A DNA stretch of 64,000 nt from Paraburkholderia aromaticivorans (GCF_002278075.1 NZ_CP022989.1:3906001-3970000), one strand, 5' to 3'; shown: positions 19,458 through 28,397, counted from the stretch's first letter. A program made the numbers and translations. Notes: generated by a model from the letters alone, not told the origin.

Positions 19458-22227
19458 AGGCGACCTCGACTGACTTGTAGTTCAGTTTCTGTCCGACCTC
19501 TGCCGGCGTATCGAAACGCAGGAAGTCGCCGTCACGACGCGTGGCGACAGACTGATTGTTGACGCTGACCTTGCACTGCTGCGCGTTGGCCAGCTTGACG
19601 AATGGCTGATAGTGGCCGGCGAATTCGAAATGCATGCCCTGCGGCGTGCGCCGGAAGTCGCGCACGAAACCGTTGGCTTCGCCGATATACGGCGCTGCCT
19701 CTTTGGCCGCGCCGCCGATCGCAAAGCGGGCGCTGCCGCCGTCGATATGGATATAGGTGCCGTCTGGGCCGTTGGCAAAGCCGGTCACGCCCGAGGCGCT
19801 GTCGAGCGACGGTTTGGCCGTCTGCGGCCAATGCAATTCGCGCACTTCGCCGTTGCCGCGCACGATCCAGTCGCTCGCCTGCGGGCCCACCTCTTTCGCC
19901 ACCGCGAAGGTATGCCAGTCGAGCACCTTGCGGATGTATTCGCTCACGTAGACCGGCATCACCGGCTGCTTGAGCACCGTGGAGAAGATCTGGTCGAGCG
20001 CGCGCAACGAGGCCACCTTGGTGCCGCTGTACATATGGTAGTAGATGTCGATCGGCTTGAAGCGCAGCGGCCGGTCGGTCATCGCAAAGGTCTCCAGCAC
20101 GCGCGTGAAGCCATAGAACGGGCCTTGCCAGTCGTTCGTGTAGACGTTTTCGTCCTGATTCGGCGCGTACACCTGATATGCGTCCGGTCCCTTGTCCACG
20201 CCGATCGGCGCGATATTGGTCCAGCTATTGGCCGACTTCGTGATGACGGTGTCGCCGCCGTTGAAGTTGTAGACGCCCGCCTCATACACCTTGCGCACGA
20301 CGAAACCCGGCGGCCGGCAGTCGCCCGACCATTGCAGGATTACCGTCTTCTTGCCGGCCGGCGCAAGACGCGTGTTGATGTAGTCGATCGAACCGGTGAT
20401 CTCACGGTCGATATTGAAGCGATAACCCGGAATGTTCAGCGAGAACGCCGCGTCGCCGCCTCCGCGGTCCACCTGCGCGCCGGTCGCGCTGTCCACCTGC
20501 TCCCATTGGAACGGATGCGAATACGTGTGCGTGCCGATCTCGACATGCGGCAGCGCGAACATTTTGCGCGCGATCTCTTCCAGACGCGGCGAGATATCCG
20601 GATGCAGGCCCTTCGGACCGACCTCGCCCTCGATCACCGACAGTGTCATCGGCACCGGGTAGCGCGTGAAAATCTGCTGATAGAGCGCTTCGCCGGAATA
20701 GTCGGGGCCGGGGAATTCGGCGCGCGAGGCGAAACCGTCGCCATCCACGTGCGACATGAACAGACGCCGGCCGTTTTCAGTCGTCACGCTCGGCGACGGC
20801 ATGTCCGGCAAATGCAGCGCCGCTTTCATGAACGCCATCGGCTGAATGGCCCAGCGCTCCTGCTCGATGCTGTCGAGCGAGGTCACGGTGTATGGACTGA
20901 GCGCGTAGCCGCCCCACGGCGTGAGCGCGACCTGGTCGAGCAACACGCCGTTGGCCGACACGCGCAGCAACGGCTGGCTGCGCGAACCCACGCGCACGCC
21001 TTGCAGATCGCGCGGCTCGGGCTTCGGGCTGATTTCGAAGCCGACCATGGGATCGCTCTTGACCACCGTGACCGGCGCGGCCAGCGTGCCGCCCACCGCT
21101 TGCAGATCGAGCGCCGCGCCGGCCGAACCGGCCGCGTCGAAGCCGAACTGCCCGAGGAAGGCGACGGGAATGTGATCGGCGATGCGGGCGGCGACCCAGC
21201 GTTGCCACGCTTCAGGGTCGGGCACCGCGCCGCGCTGGATCCACGCGACCACGCCCGCGTAGCGGTCCGGCGTGATCGCATCCGGCAAGCGCGACGAGAA
21301 ATCGGCGTACTCGACGTCGTAGCCCATATAGTTCAGCGGCGTGGCCAGATCGCGCACGCCGGCGCTCAGGTCGAGCGGATCTTTGGTGTCGCGGTCCTGC
21401 ACGACGAGAATCTTGCGCGGCAGCACTTCGATCTTGCCGATGCCCACCACGTCGCGCCCCTTGCTCGTGACGTAAGGCAGCATGCCGGCCGATACGACGC
21501 GCGCGGCCGTATCACGGGCGCACTGCCGGTCGGTGCGAGCGCAAAACTCCACGGACACGACAGGCACTCCGCTTTGCTGCGTGAACGCGCGCGCCGCTGC
21601 AATGCGTTGGGCGCGCAACGATTCAGCCACTTCGAGCAACTGGCCGCTGTCATCCATGCCGCGAACCAGCGAGTCGCCGACCACCGCATACAGCGACTTC
21701 GCATAAGGCAGCGCGTTGCGCATGACGTCGGCGCCGCCCGCCACGAGGCGCGCGTCCGGGTGCGCGTCATGAATGCGCCCGGCGGCGGCGACGGCCGCGG
21801 GCGTCTCGAGCAGGAAGCCGCGATAGCCGCGCTGCCACAGCGGTTCGATCTCACTGGAGAGGAAGGCGTCGGCCGAACCGGCGGACTCGGCTCCATGCGT
21901 GCGCGCGATCCAGGTGGTATGAGCCAGCGGATGCGCGGCCGGATCGAAGCCGGTAGCCGGGTCGACCACGACGGCGTCGAATGCCTGCAATTCGCCTACA
22001 GGCGGATTGGCGGCGTAAAAGAAAGCGAGATCCGGCTGAGAGAAAACAGAACTGGCGACAGTGGCAGCGGACTGCAACGGCGCAGTTTCGGCCTGCGTTG
22101 CGAGCGGTGCGAGGCCCGCCGTGCCGAGCATGACCGCAATCAAGGTGCGTGTAAGAAATCGTTCGCCCGCACTTTCGACAATCCCGCAAGAGTCCCCGCC
22201 GGCGCGCGCCCGGGTCCGCTTCTTCAT
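19447..22227 (-). CDS. pelA: Pel modification protein PelA (degenerate hydrolase domain, intact deacetylase)
   Basis: Periplasmic multidomain protein of 926 residues with a signal peptide (LIAVMLGTAGLAPLATQA). Residues about 65-265 form the hydrolase-like domain, about 270-470 a reductase/flavodoxin-like region, and about 480-800 a CE4-like deacetylase, followed by a C-terminal beta domain. The deacetylase metal site is intact: Asp495 and Asp497 in HVDGDG, His567 and His571 in GTHTYSHP. In the hydrolase-like domain the places of the two catalytic acids read Glu141 (FLLET) and Asp185 (GDSLVRG), and surrounding pocket motifs are lost, so this domain is probably inactive. The ATG at 22227 is preferred over the frame start at 22341. 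It is the first gene of the pel operon. Confidence 0.94.
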   Translation of the reverse strand: MKKRTRARAGGDSCGIVESAGERFLTRTLIAVMLGTAGLAPLATQAETAPLQSAATVASSVFSQPDLAFFYAANPPVGELQAFDAVVVDPATGFDPAAHPLAHTTWIARTHGAESAGSADAFLSSEIEPLWQRGYRGFLLETPAAVAAAGRIHDAHPDARLVAGGADVMRNALPYAKSLYAVVGDSLVRGMDDSGQLLEVAESLRAQRIAAARAFTQQSGVPVVSVEFCARTDRQCARDTAARVVSAGMLPYVTSKGRDVVGIGKIEVLPRKILVVQDRDTKDPLDLSAGVRDLATPLNYMGYDVEYADFSSRLPDAITPDRYAGVVAWIQRGAVPDPEAWQRWVAARIADHIPVAFLGQFGFDAAGSAGAALDLQAVGGTLAAPVTVVKSDPMVGFEISPKPEPRDLQGVRVGSRSQPLLRVSANGVLLDQVALTPWGGYALSPYTVTSLDSIEQERWAIQPMAFMKAALHLPDMPSPSVTTENGRRLFMSHVDGDGFASRAEFPGPDYSGEALYQQIFTRYPVPMTLSVIEGEVGPKGLHPDISPRLEEIARKMFALPHVEIGTHTYSHPFQWEQVDSATGAQVDRGGGDAAFSLNIPGYRFNIDREITGSIDYINTRLAPAGKKTVILQWSGDCRPPGFVVRKVYEAGVYNFNGGDTVITKSANSWTNIAPIGVDKGPDAYQVYAPNQDENVYTNDWQGPFYGFTRVLETFAMTDRPLRFKPIDIYYHMYSGTKVASLRALDQIFSTVLKQPVMPVYVSEYIRKVLDWHTFAVAKEVGPQASDWIVRGNGEVRELHWPQTAKPSLDSASGVTGFANGPDGTYIHIDGGSARFAIGGAAKEAAPYIGEANGFVRDFRRTPQGMHFEFAGHYQPFVKLANAQQCKVSVNNQSVATRRDGDFLRFDTPAEVGQKLNYKSVEVACGR

Positions 22228-22844
22228 CGCCAAAATCTTTTCCCCGTTCTGTCTGAAGGCGAGCGGCGTAATCCCCGTATGGAGAAAATTTCCGCAAGCT
22301 GATTTTAAGCCGGTCAAATCCGCATTATTTGCACCACGCAATTCGACGTTGCGACGGATGCGAAACCGACTCTTTGTTGTTTCCTGCTAAAGCCGAGGAA
22401 GATAGCACATCCGATGGCGCCGTCTCAAGATCGGTCACGCCATTGGCTGACTCAGAACAGTTAAATAGTGAAAAGCGCATCCACTTGAATTCAAAGGCAA
22501 ACGATTGCGCGGCCGAGGGCGAATGATATTACCGGAGGCAGCCTTCAAAAACCGATTCGTCAAGGAGTTCGCGAATGTGTTGGAAAATCGCCGCAATCGG
22601 ACTTCGACCCATCCGCCGCTGCGGATCAATCTTCTGATCAATAATCGCGAAAAAAACGAACCATCGTGCTTTTTCAGAAAGGCGCTGATTCCTTAAAATA
22701 GTTTGATCAACGCGCGCGTGGCAATAAATACCGGAAAGCAAAACGCCGGAAATCAATTCCACAGCACTCGCGAGATGCACTGGCTCCCACCAATGCAAAA
22801 AAGATAAATCCGCGCCCTAAAGAAAATTCCAAGGATGCCGTTAG
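22228..22844. other. Divergent AT-rich promoter region between pelA and the riboswitch
   Basis: No supported gene lies here. Base composition drops clearly below that of the flanking genes between about 22340 and 22830, with many A/T runs. The region must hold the pelA promoter (leftward) and the promoter for the riboswitch leader (rightward). I could not place a convincing -35/-10 pair or a perfect sigma-54 site. A short frame near 22505..22696 lacks support. Confidence 0.5.
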
Positions 22845-22920
22845 CGCAGTTGGGCAAACCCGGAGTGATCCGGCGACGCAAAACTATAGGGACTCCTTTA
22901 CGGGAGTTCGCCAGTTGCCC
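22845..22920 (+). ncRNA. Cyclic-di-GMP-I (GEMM-I) riboswitch
   Basis: The leader carries the conserved core of class I cyclic-di-GMP riboswitches. GGGCAAACC (22852..22860) is followed by a stem CCGGA/TCCGG capped by the GNRA tetraloop GTGA, then GACGCAAA (22875..22882) and CTATAGGG. A second hairpin (ACTCC/GGAGT, 22892..22907) follows, then GCCAGTTGCCC (22910..22920), whose TTGCCC pairs with GGGCAA to close P1. The G that contacts the ligand in the Vc2 structure (middle G of GGG) is a G here, as expected for cyclic-di-GMP rather than cGAMP types. It lies about 60 bases upstream of the GH135-like gene on the same strand. Confidence 0.9.
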
Positions 22921-22937
22921 GCCGTATCCACGGCGGG
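22918..22937 (+). promoter_or_regulatory. Candidate expression-platform hairpin overlapping riboswitch P1
   Basis: CCCGCCGT-ATCC-ACGGCGGG forms a perfect 8-bp stem with a 4-base loop. Its first three bases are also the last three of the riboswitch P1 strand, so full P1 and the full hairpin exclude each other. There is no T-run after it, and the ribosome site (AGGAGG, about 22969..22974) is some 30 bases further on, so the way it acts is not evident. Confidence 0.6.
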
Positions 22938-22978
22938 CCAATCGACAGTGGTTTCAAAAGACCGCGTCAGGAGGCTAC

Positions 22979-23839
22979 ATGCAAGAAAATCGGGGAATGG
23001 GTGCGGTCGCATTTGCTGCTTCGGAATCGGCGGAAGAATCCCGCCTCCTCGCCCGCACCGGCAGATGTCTGAAACGGGCCGGACTGATCGCCGGCCTGTT
23101 AGTGGGGTGCCTTGGCGGCACCGCTTTCGCGGGCACCACCACAGCCACCAGCGTCGTCGTCCCCTCCTACTTCAACGCCACCAGCAGCGTCGCGAACTGG
23201 AACAGTCTCACGACCACGGCGCGTAAGGTGCCGACCACCGCCATCCTGAATCCGAATAGCGGCCCCGGCGTGAAGGAAGACCCGAACTATGCCGCCGCCA
23301 TCGCCAGGCTTCGCGCCGCGGGCGGCAAAGTATTGGGCTATGTGTCCACCTCGTACGGCAAGCGTTCGCTGTCCGCGGTCGTGACCGACATCAATACGTA
23401 CGTAGCCTTGTATAAGGTAGACGGCTTCTTCATCGACGAGATGACTTCCGACAGTCAGATCTCGCACATCCAGTTCTACCAGTCGATCTACAACTACATC
23501 AAAGGCCTGAACGCCACCTACTCGGTGACGGCCAATCCGGGCACCAACATTCCTGAGTTGTACGCGAGCCTGCCGACCGCCGATCAGTTCGTCGTGTTCG
23601 AAAGCACCGCAAAAAGCTACGCGAAATACCAGCCGATGAGCTGGCAGACCGCCTATCCGAAGAGCCGCTTCGTGCACATGGTGTATGGCGCGACCGCCGC
23701 GCAATTGCCGGGCGTCGTGCAATACGCGAAGACGCATGGCGCGGGCGGCGTGTATGTCACGTCGCTGTCCGGTGGCAATCCGTATAAGGCACTGCCGCCG
23801 TACTGGAACGACGAGGTGGCGGACGCCGCCGCGCCTTGA
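22979..23839 (+). CDS. Spherulin-4/GH135-like secreted hydrolase
   Basis: Secreted protein of 286 residues with the spherulation-specific family 4 fold. Conserved motifs are VVPSYFN, NPNSGPG (91-97), GYVSTSYGKR (120-129), VDGFFIDEMTSD with Asp153 and Glu154, and FVVFEST with Glu208. This acid triad and its spacing fit Asp166/Glu167/Glu222 of Aspergillus Sph3 (GH135), which cuts galactosaminogalactan, a polymer chemically close to Pel. The ATG at 22979 has AGGAGG just upstream. The signal sequence could end in a lipobox (LVGC, Cys44) or at AFA/G near residue 51. It is transcribed away from pelA and headed by a cyclic-di-GMP riboswitch. Family assignment is strong; substrate is inferred. Confidence 0.87.
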   Translation: MQENRGMGAVAFAASESAEESRLLARTGRCLKRAGLIAGLLVGCLGGTAFAGTTTATSVVVPSYFNATSSVANWNSLTTTARKVPTTAILNPNSGPGVKEDPNYAAAIARLRAAGGKVLGYVSTSYGKRSLSAVVTDINTYVALYKVDGFFIDEMTSDSQISHIQFYQSIYNYIKGLNATYSVTANPGTNIPELYASLPTADQFVVFESTAKSYAKYQPMSWQTAYPKSRFVHMVYGATAAQLPGVVQYAKTHGAGGVYVTSLSGGNPYKALPPYWNDEVADAAAP

Positions 23840-23909
23840 TGATCCGACTCGCGGCGGCATGATTCATGTCGCCACGATGCTTACGCAGGCCGGCAAACCC
23901 GTGATGGAT

Positions 23910-23934
23910 GCGCCGGCCAACTGCCGGCCGGCGC
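23910..23934 (+). terminator. GC-rich hairpin downstream of the GH135-like gene
   Basis: An 8-bp inverted repeat GCGCCGGC / GCCGGCGC with a 9-base loop lies about 70 bases after the stop codon. No T-run follows, so it may be an mRNA-stabilising hairpin rather than a terminator. Confidence 0.3.
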
Positions 23935-23999
23935 GGTGTGTCTTGCTTCACTGTCTGCCGGTTGACGACATAGTGTATTGAGTATCGAGCGCTTTGCCC

Positions 24000-24027
24000 C
24001 GCCGGCGTATTCGTCGGCGTTTTCTTT
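24000..24027 (+). terminator. Rho-independent terminator for the GH135-like gene
   Basis: CGCCGGCG-TATT-CGTCGGCG forms an 8-bp stem (one G-T pair) followed by TTTTCTTT. It lies 160 bases after the stop at 23839 and just before the convergent GYD gene. Confidence 0.75.
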
Positions 24028-24049
24028 GGCTCGCGCGTCATGCCGTTTT

Positions 24050-24343
24050 TTATGGAAGTTTGCCGATAATCGAGCTGCATTCGTCCTTTGTGAAAGCGCG
24101 CAGCGTTCGCGTGCGGACGTTACCGGCAGAGCCCAGCGCGTAGCCGAATGACACGAAGCTTTGCTCATCGGGTGCTTCGATCACCGTAACAACGTCATAT
24201 TCGCCCAACGTCCAGTAGATCTCTTTCATTTCACAGCCAAAGGTCCGGGCTAGTTCCGCCGCTTGACCCGCACGCTGCGGGCTGTTCTTGACGTTACGGA
24301 TTCCCTGATCGGTGAATTGTGCAAGTACCACATACGTCGCCAT
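24050..24343 (-). CDS. GYD domain-containing protein
   Basis: Small cytoplasmic protein of 97 residues. MATYVVLAQFTDQGIRNVK at the N-terminus and the YWTLGEYDVVTVIEAPD segment around residues 43-59 are typical of the GYD family (ferredoxin-like fold, function unknown). The ATG at 24343 has AAGGGGA upstream; a longer frame to 24517 has no ribosome site. It stands alone, convergent with the GH135-like gene. Confidence 0.85.
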   Translation of the reverse strand: MATYVVLAQFTDQGIRNVKNSPQRAGQAAELARTFGCEMKEIYWTLGEYDVVTVIEAPDEQSFVSFGYALGSAGNVRTRTLRAFTKDECSSIIGKLP

Positions 24344-24567
24344 GACGATTCCCCTTACGATTAACACGAGACGGGATTCAGACGCGCAAGTCGGACTGCT
24401 CACGCTATTGCGCTGTTGATGCGCGATAGCGTTCCGCGCGCAATCCAAGTGTAGGTAATGGCGACGCGTGCTACCGGATCTTTGCGGGGATGCACGCGCC
24501 ATGTCCGCGTCTGGCATCGATCCTCAAGGGTTCCGATAAAGCACGTGACTGGCAATGGCGGTGTGCG

Positions 24568-26883
24568 TTACTCGCCTGCGTTCGCGCCGTGCTCCGCACG
24601 AACATCCGCCACCAGCAGCGCCGTCATGTTGACGATGCGGCGCACCGTCGCCGAAGCCGTCAGCACATGCACGGGTTTCGCCGCACCCAGCAGCATCGGA
24701 CCGATCGCGATGTTGTTGCCCGCGGCGGTCTTCAGCAGGTTGTACGAGATGTTGGCCGCGTCGATGTTCGGCAGCACCAGCAGGTTCGCGTCACCTTCGA
24801 GCGTCGAGTCGGGCATCACTTCGCGACGCAGATTCGCGTCGAGCGCGATGTCGCCGTGCATCTCGCCGTCCACCTGCAGGTCCGGCGCGCGTTCGCGCAG
24901 GATCGCCAGCGTGTCGCGCATCTTCTGCGCGGTCGGCGCGTTGCTGGTGCCGAAATTCGAATGCGACAGCAGCGCGATCTTCGGCTCGATACCGAAACGG
25001 CGCACTTCTTCCGCCGCCATGAGGGTGATTTCCGCCAGTTGCTCCGGCGTCGGATCCACGTTCACGTGCGTATCCACGAGGAAGATCTGCCGATTCGGCA
25101 GCACCAGTGCGTTCATCGCCGCGTAGACCTTCGCGCCTTCCTTCTTGCCGATCACCTGATCGATGAAGTGCAGATGCCGATGCGTGGTCGACACCGTGCC
25201 GCAGATCATGCCGTCGGCCTCGCCCTTTTCCACCAGCATCGCGCCGATCAGCGTGGTGCGGCGGCGCATTTCGAGCTTCGCCATCTGCGCGCTGATGCCC
25301 TTGCGCGACATCATCTTGTGATATTCCTGCCAGAAGTCGCGATAACGCTCGTCGTGGTCGGTGTTCACCACCGTGTAGTCCTGACCCGCGACCAGCCGCA
25401 GACCGTAGCGCGCAATGCGCTGCTCGATCACCGCCGGGCGGCCGATCAGGATCGGCTTGGCCAGCTTTTCGTCGACGATGATCTGCATCGCGCGCAACAC
25501 GCGCTCTTCCTCGCCTTCCGCGAACACGATGCGCTTCTTCTCCGGCTCGACGCTGCGCGCCAGCTGGAAAATCGGCTTCATGGTCGTGCCGCTGTGATAC
25601 ACGAACTGCTGCAGATGCTGTTCGTAGGCGTCCATGTCCTCGATCGGACGCTCGGCGACGCCCGAATCCATCGCGGCCTTCGCCACGGCCGGCGCGACCT
25701 TGACGATCAAACGCGGATCGAACGGCTTCGGAATCAGATACTCAGGGCCGAACGACAGGTCCTGAATGCCGTACGCCGTCGCGACGATATCGCTCTGCTC
25801 CTGGCGCGCCAGCTCGGCGATCGCGTTGACCGCGGCGATTTCCATTTCCCGCGTCACCGTGGTCGCGCCCGCATCCAGCGCGCCGCGGAACAGGAACGGG
25901 AACACCAGCACGTTGTTCACCTGGTTCGGGTAGTCGGTGCGGCCCGTGCACAGCACGGCGTCCGGGCGCACTTCCAGCGCCAGCTCCGGCAGGATTTCCG
26001 GCGTCGGGTTGGCCAGCGCCAGGATCAGCGGCTTGTCCGCCATCTGCCTGACCATGTCCTGCTTGAGCACGCCGCCGGCCGACAGGCCGAGGAACACGTC
26101 CGCGCCGCCGATCGCTTCGGCGAGCGTGCGGGCGTCGGTTTCACGCGCGAAACGCTCCTTGTCCGGGTCCATCAGTTCGACGCGGCCCTTGTAGACCACG
26201 CCGGCCAGATCGGTGACGGTGATGTTTTCGAGCGGCAGGCCGATATCGACCAGCAGGTCCAGACACGCCAGCGCCGCCGCGCCCGCGCCCGAGGAGACCA
26301 GCCTGACTTCCTTGATGTCCTTGCCGACCACCTTCAGACCGTTAGTGATGGCCGCCGCGACGACGATCGCGGTGCCGTGCTGGTCGTCGTGGAAGACCGG
26401 AATCTTCATGCGCTTGCGGCATTCGCGTTCGACGATGAAGCAGTCCGGCGCCTTGATGTCCTCGAGGTTGATGCCGCCGAAGGTCGGTTCCAGCGCCGCG
26501 ATCACGTCGACCAGCTTGTGCGGGTCGGACTCGTTCAGCTCGATATCGAACACGTCGATGCCGGCGAACTTCTTGAACAGCACGGCCTTGCCTTCCATGA
26601 CCGGCTTCGAGGCGAGCGGCCCGATGTTGCCCAGACCGAGCACCGCGGTGCCGTTGGTGACCACGCCCACGAGGTTGCTGCGCGCGGTGAAACGCGCGGC
26701 GTTCAGCGGGTTCTCGACGATTTCCTCGCACGCGAACGCCACGCCCGGCGAGTACGCCAGCGCGAGATCGCGCTGGTTGATCATCTGCTTGGTCGGGGCG
26801 ATCGCGATCTTCCCGGGGGTGGGGAACTCGTGGTAATCGAGGGCGGCTTCGCGGGAGCTCGTTCTATCGGATTGCGTGATCAT
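24568..26883 (-). CDS. maeB: NADP-dependent malic enzyme with phosphotransacetylase-like C-terminal domain
   Basis: Oxidatively decarboxylates malate to pyruvate in the cytoplasm. At 771 residues it has the size of MaeB-type enzymes. The N-terminal malic domain (about 1-420) includes [15 protein letters not shown] and [10 protein letters not shown]; the C-terminal 330 residues (from [13 protein letters not shown]) form a phosphotransacetylase-like regulatory domain. The ATG at 26883 is preferred to a TTG at 26922 that would overlap dctA. It follows dctA by 35 bases and tarD beyond that on the same strand, a set that would take up a C4-dicarboxylate and feed it to pyruvate. Confidence 0.94.
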   Translation of the reverse strand: MITQSDRTSSREAALDYHEFPTPGKIAIAPTKQMINQRDLALAYSPGVAFACEEIVENPLNAARFTARSNLVGVVTNGTAVLGLGNIGPLASKPVMEGKAVLFKKFAGIDVFDIELNESDPHKLVDVIAALEPTFGGINLEDIKAPDCFIVERECRKRMKIPVFHDDQHGTAIVVAAAITNGLKVVGKDIKEVRLVSSGAGAAALACLDLLVDIGLPLENITVTDLAGVVYKGRVELMDPDKERFARETDARTLAEAIGGADVFLGLSAGGVLKQDMVRQMADKPLILALANPTPEILPELALEVRPDAVLCTGRTDYPNQVNNVLVFPFLFRGALDAGATTVTREMEIAAVNAIAELARQEQSDIVATAYGIQDLSFGPEYLIPKPFDPRLIVKVAPAVAKAAMDSGVAERPIEDMDAYEQHLQQFVYHSGTTMKPIFQLARSVEPEKKRIVFAEGEEERVLRAMQIIVDEKLAKPILIGRPAVIEQRIARYGLRLVAGQDYTVVNTDHDERYRDFWQEYHKMMSRKGISAQMAKLEMRRRTTLIGAMLVEKGEADGMICGTVSTTHRHLHFIDQVIGKKEGAKVYAAMNALVLPNRQIFLVDTHVNVDPTPEQLAEITLMAAEEVRRFGIEPKIALLSHSNFGTSNAPTAQKMRDTLAILRERAPDLQVDGEMHGDIALDANLRREVMPDSTLEGDANLLVLPNIDAANISYNLLKTAAGNNIAIGPMLLGAAKPVHVLTASATVRRIVNMTALLVADVRAEHGANAGE

Positions 26884-26918
26884 GACTGCGGTACTCGAAA
26901 TAAAGTTAGCTAATCGAA

Positions 26919-28274
26919 TCAATGCGTGTGGGGCCGGATAACGGCGTCATCCGGAGGCGTTTGATCCGTTGGTGTCTGCGCGGCGGAGTCCAGCGCATCG
27001 AGGCCCGTGTCGGTCCTGTCGAGCATCGCGCGGGCCTTGTTCATGTCGAGCGCCCCTTCCCAGCGGGCTACCACAATGGTCGCCACCCCGTTGCCGATCA
27101 GATTCGTGACCGCTCGGGCCTCGTTGAGGAAGCGGTCGACACCCAATAGCAGCACCAGTCCGGACACAGGGATCTGGTGCATCGAGGCGAGCGTCGCCGC
27201 CAGCGCGACGAACCCTGCTCCGGCCACGCCCGCTGACCCTTTGGATGTCAGCAACAGCACGCCGAGCAGCAGGAACTGGTCCCAGATCGTGAGGTGAATA
27301 TTCATCGCCTGCGCAACGAACATTGAGGCCATGGTCAGGTAGATCGCGGTGCCGTCGGCATTGAACGTGTAGCCCGTAGGCAGCACCATCCCGACCACCG
27401 GGCGCGAACAACCCAGCTTCTCCATCTTGATCATCATCTGAGGCAGCACCGCTTCGGTCGAAGCCGTACCTAGCGTAATGAAGATTTCGTCCTTGATGTA
27501 GCGCAGATACTTCCACAGCGACAATCCGCTCATCCGCATCACCAGCCCAAGCACGACGACCACGAAGAAAATCGAGGTCAGGTAAAGGCACAGCATCAAC
27601 TGTCCGAACGATGCCAGCGTGCCGATGCCGTACTTCGCGATGGTGAATGCCATGCCGCCGAAAGCACCGATCGGCGCGACATACATGACGATTCGCACGA
27701 CGCCGAACATGCCCTGCAGGAACATGTCGAGCATGTCGACGAACGGCGCGGTACGGGGACCCAGTTTGGCAAGCGCGACCGCGAGCAGCAGCGAAAAGAA
27801 GATGATTGGCAGGATGTCTCCATTCGCGAACGCTCCGACAATGCTGTTCGGAACGATGCTCATGAAGAACTCGAGCATGCCGTGCTGCTGCGCCGCATGG
27901 GTGTAGGCGGAAATCGCCGAACTGTCGATATGGGTGGGGTCGATGTTCATACCGCTGCCCGGCTTGATGACGTTCACGATCACGAGGCCGACCACGAGCG
28001 CGATGGTCGAGGCCACTTCGAAGTAGACCACCGCCTTGACACCGACGCGGCCGGCCTCATGAAGGTCGTTCATGCGCGCAATGCCGACGACCACCGAGGC
28101 GAAGATGATCGGCGCAAGCAGCATCCGGATCAGTTTGATGAACAGATCGCCGAGCGGCTTGAGTTGAGAACCGATGTCAGGGTAGAAATGGCCGACGAGG
28201 ACACCGGCAACAATGCCAATCAGAACCTGTACGTAGAGTCTGGAAAGAGATTTTCCAATCTTTGAAACCCGCAT
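26919..28274 (-). CDS. dctA: C4-dicarboxylate/proton (sodium) symporter DctA
   Basis: Inner-membrane symporter of the glutamate/aspartate (DAACS) family, 451 residues with about eight membrane segments and two re-entrant loops. Clear family motifs are the serine-rich ITLGTASTEAVLPQM, PTGYTFNADGTAIYLT and TSKGSAGVAGAGFV. It imports succinate, fumarate or malate, and here perhaps tartrate. It sits between the tartrate dehydratase and malic enzyme genes on one strand, so a joint role in C4-acid use is likely. The C-terminal tail is Thr/Pro/Asp-rich. Confidence 0.94.
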   Translation of the reverse strand: MRVSKIGKSLSRLYVQVLIGIVAGVLVGHFYPDIGSQLKPLGDLFIKLIRMLLAPIIFASVVVGIARMNDLHEAGRVGVKAVVYFEVASTIALVVGLVIVNVIKPGSGMNIDPTHIDSSAISAYTHAAQQHGMLEFFMSIVPNSIVGAFANGDILPIIFFSLLLAVALAKLGPRTAPFVDMLDMFLQGMFGVVRIVMYVAPIGAFGGMAFTIAKYGIGTLASFGQLMLCLYLTSIFFVVVVLGLVMRMSGLSLWKYLRYIKDEIFITLGTASTEAVLPQMMIKMEKLGCSRPVVGMVLPTGYTFNADGTAIYLTMASMFVAQAMNIHLTIWDQFLLLGVLLLTSKGSAGVAGAGFVALAATLASMHQIPVSGLVLLLGVDRFLNEARAVTNLIGNGVATIVVARWEGALDMNKARAMLDRTDTGLDALDSAAQTPTDQTPPDDAVIRPHTH

Positions 28275-28397
28275 GACTGTCTCCTATGCGTGGCATCTTT
28301 TAATGAAATTCAGGGCGAGCACCGGCGGCGTCATCCACCATTGCGCTGCGCACGAACCCATTTCGCCCGCGTTCTCTTTGGCTGTTTTTGTGAACGC

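Noticed and set aside
19612..22302. 896-codon open frame antisense to pelA
   Set aside because: Same shadow effect; composition is Arg/His/Val-rich without motifs, and pelA motifs are clear on the other strand.
22780..22800. Sigma-54-like TGGC...GC element upstream of the riboswitch
   Set aside because: The GG-to-GC spacing is one base too long and the TTG part is missing.
24490..26913. 807-codon open frame antisense to maeB
   Set aside because: Shadow of the malic enzyme gene, with no recognisable family and no ribosome site.
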